Both the position numbers and the translations under genes were made by a program. Below, piece after piece: positions 14,810 through 15,253 of a stretch of DNA of 15,253 nt. The stretch spans positions 180,984 through 196,236 of the forward strand of contig BEXV01000653.1 in NCBI GenBank assembly GCA_003118195.1, written 5' to 3'. Position 1 is the stretch's first letter. Every line of letters begins with the position of its first letter. The notes beneath the pieces are model-generated. The model searched no databases, was not told the origin of the DNA, and was given only the letters and a program-made list of their open reading frames with translations. This DNA comes from Hemicentrotus pulcherrimus (taxonomy: Eukaryota > Echinodermata > Echinoidea > Camarodonta > Strongylocentrotidae).

Positions 14810-15253
14810 CGAACGAACGAGAGAAAGAGGCGCCATAGTGTAATTGCGATGGACAGTGTACGAGAGTGAGGGGAAAGAATGAAGGAAAATGGAAAAGAAC
14901 AAGAAATACTAAAAGGAGATAGATTGCTCGCAAATGCTCTTTTGAGGTTAAACTATAATGTGAATGCATCTCAAGACAACAGACTTAGATCATGGACCCA
15001 TAATTATGTCCATGCTTAGATACAGAAACATCACAATTTGAGTTGATGTTGCATGAGTATTAAACCCTGGGAAACAAAGAACTGACTCTTGAGTGTTTAT
15101 TGTTCGTAAATATCCCTGTATCGATCAGTGGCTAATACATATTCATATTCTTTTAACAAGGTAAAATATCAGTATTGATCATTGTTGGAGAAAAGACACT
15201 CGATTGTTCTTCTTCCTTAAAGGTACTACGTCCCATTTGCAGGCCAACAAAAT
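14810..15253. other. 5' flank of the receptor-like gene
   Basis: Contains short GAAC and GA-rich runs (14809-14830), a GGCGCC site (14829-14834) and the bracketed inverted repeat above. No coding exon was recognised to the window end. Confidence 0.5.
14984..15021. repeat. 24-bp inverted repeat bracketed by 7-bp direct repeats
   Basis: CTTAGAT occurs at 14984-14990 and 15015-15021. It exactly brackets a segment that begins CATGGAC and ends GTCCATG (14991-15014). The layout resembles a tiny insertion with a target duplication, but may be chance. CATGGACCC is shared with the hairpin at 14647-14682. Confidence 0.6.

Noticed and set aside
1..15253. CRISPR array, operon, phage or bacterial mobile element
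   Set aside because: Spliced genes with GT-AG introns and SINEs show animal nuclear DNA; no evenly spaced repeats with unique spacers exist.

Overview
This window is animal nuclear DNA. Two genes, GT-AG introns, AT-rich non-coding sequence and many small non-autonomous repeats point to a marine invertebrate. The tRNA-headed SINE copies and hairpin-ended repeats are of the kind seen in sea urchins and other echinoderms, so a sea urchin is my best guess (moderate confidence; a mollusc, hemichordate or amphioxus is not excluded).

Layout. Positions 1-2126 are upstream DNA with no gene I can support; they hold a 301-bp foldback element, an old SINE fragment and a 16-bp minisatellite. Positions 2132-9587 (+ strand) hold a complete serine hydroxymethyltransferase (SHMT) gene in seven coding exons. 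They join without a frame error into 508 codons plus stop, with all catalytic motifs present. Its first exon carries an in-frame 36-bp tandem repeat that lengthens the N-terminus. Intron 1 (2.9 kb) contains a 1.4-kb element with terminal inverted repeats, into which a second foldback element is inserted. Intron 2 contains two SINE copies. Positions 9588-13871 are the tail-to-tail intergenic region, with a hairpin-ended repeat, a small MITE-like element and a 24-bp minisatellite. Positions 14540-13872 (- strand) encode a single-exon, secreted, probably GPI-anchored protein with a folate-receptor-type cysteine-rich domain. Its 5' side has a strong hairpin over an upstream in-frame ATG and a TATA-like/E2F-like promoter candidate.

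How the genes relate. SHMT moves the serine beta-carbon onto tetrahydrofolate, and the convergent neighbour resembles folate receptors. A shared role in folate use is an attractive inference, but the sequence shows no shared promoter or operon and does not prove that the neighbour binds folate. I see no clearly new multi-gene system. The points most worth a second look are the SHMT/folate-receptor-like pairing, the coding minisatellite, the nested repeats in intron 1 and the start-codon arrangement of the receptor-like gene.
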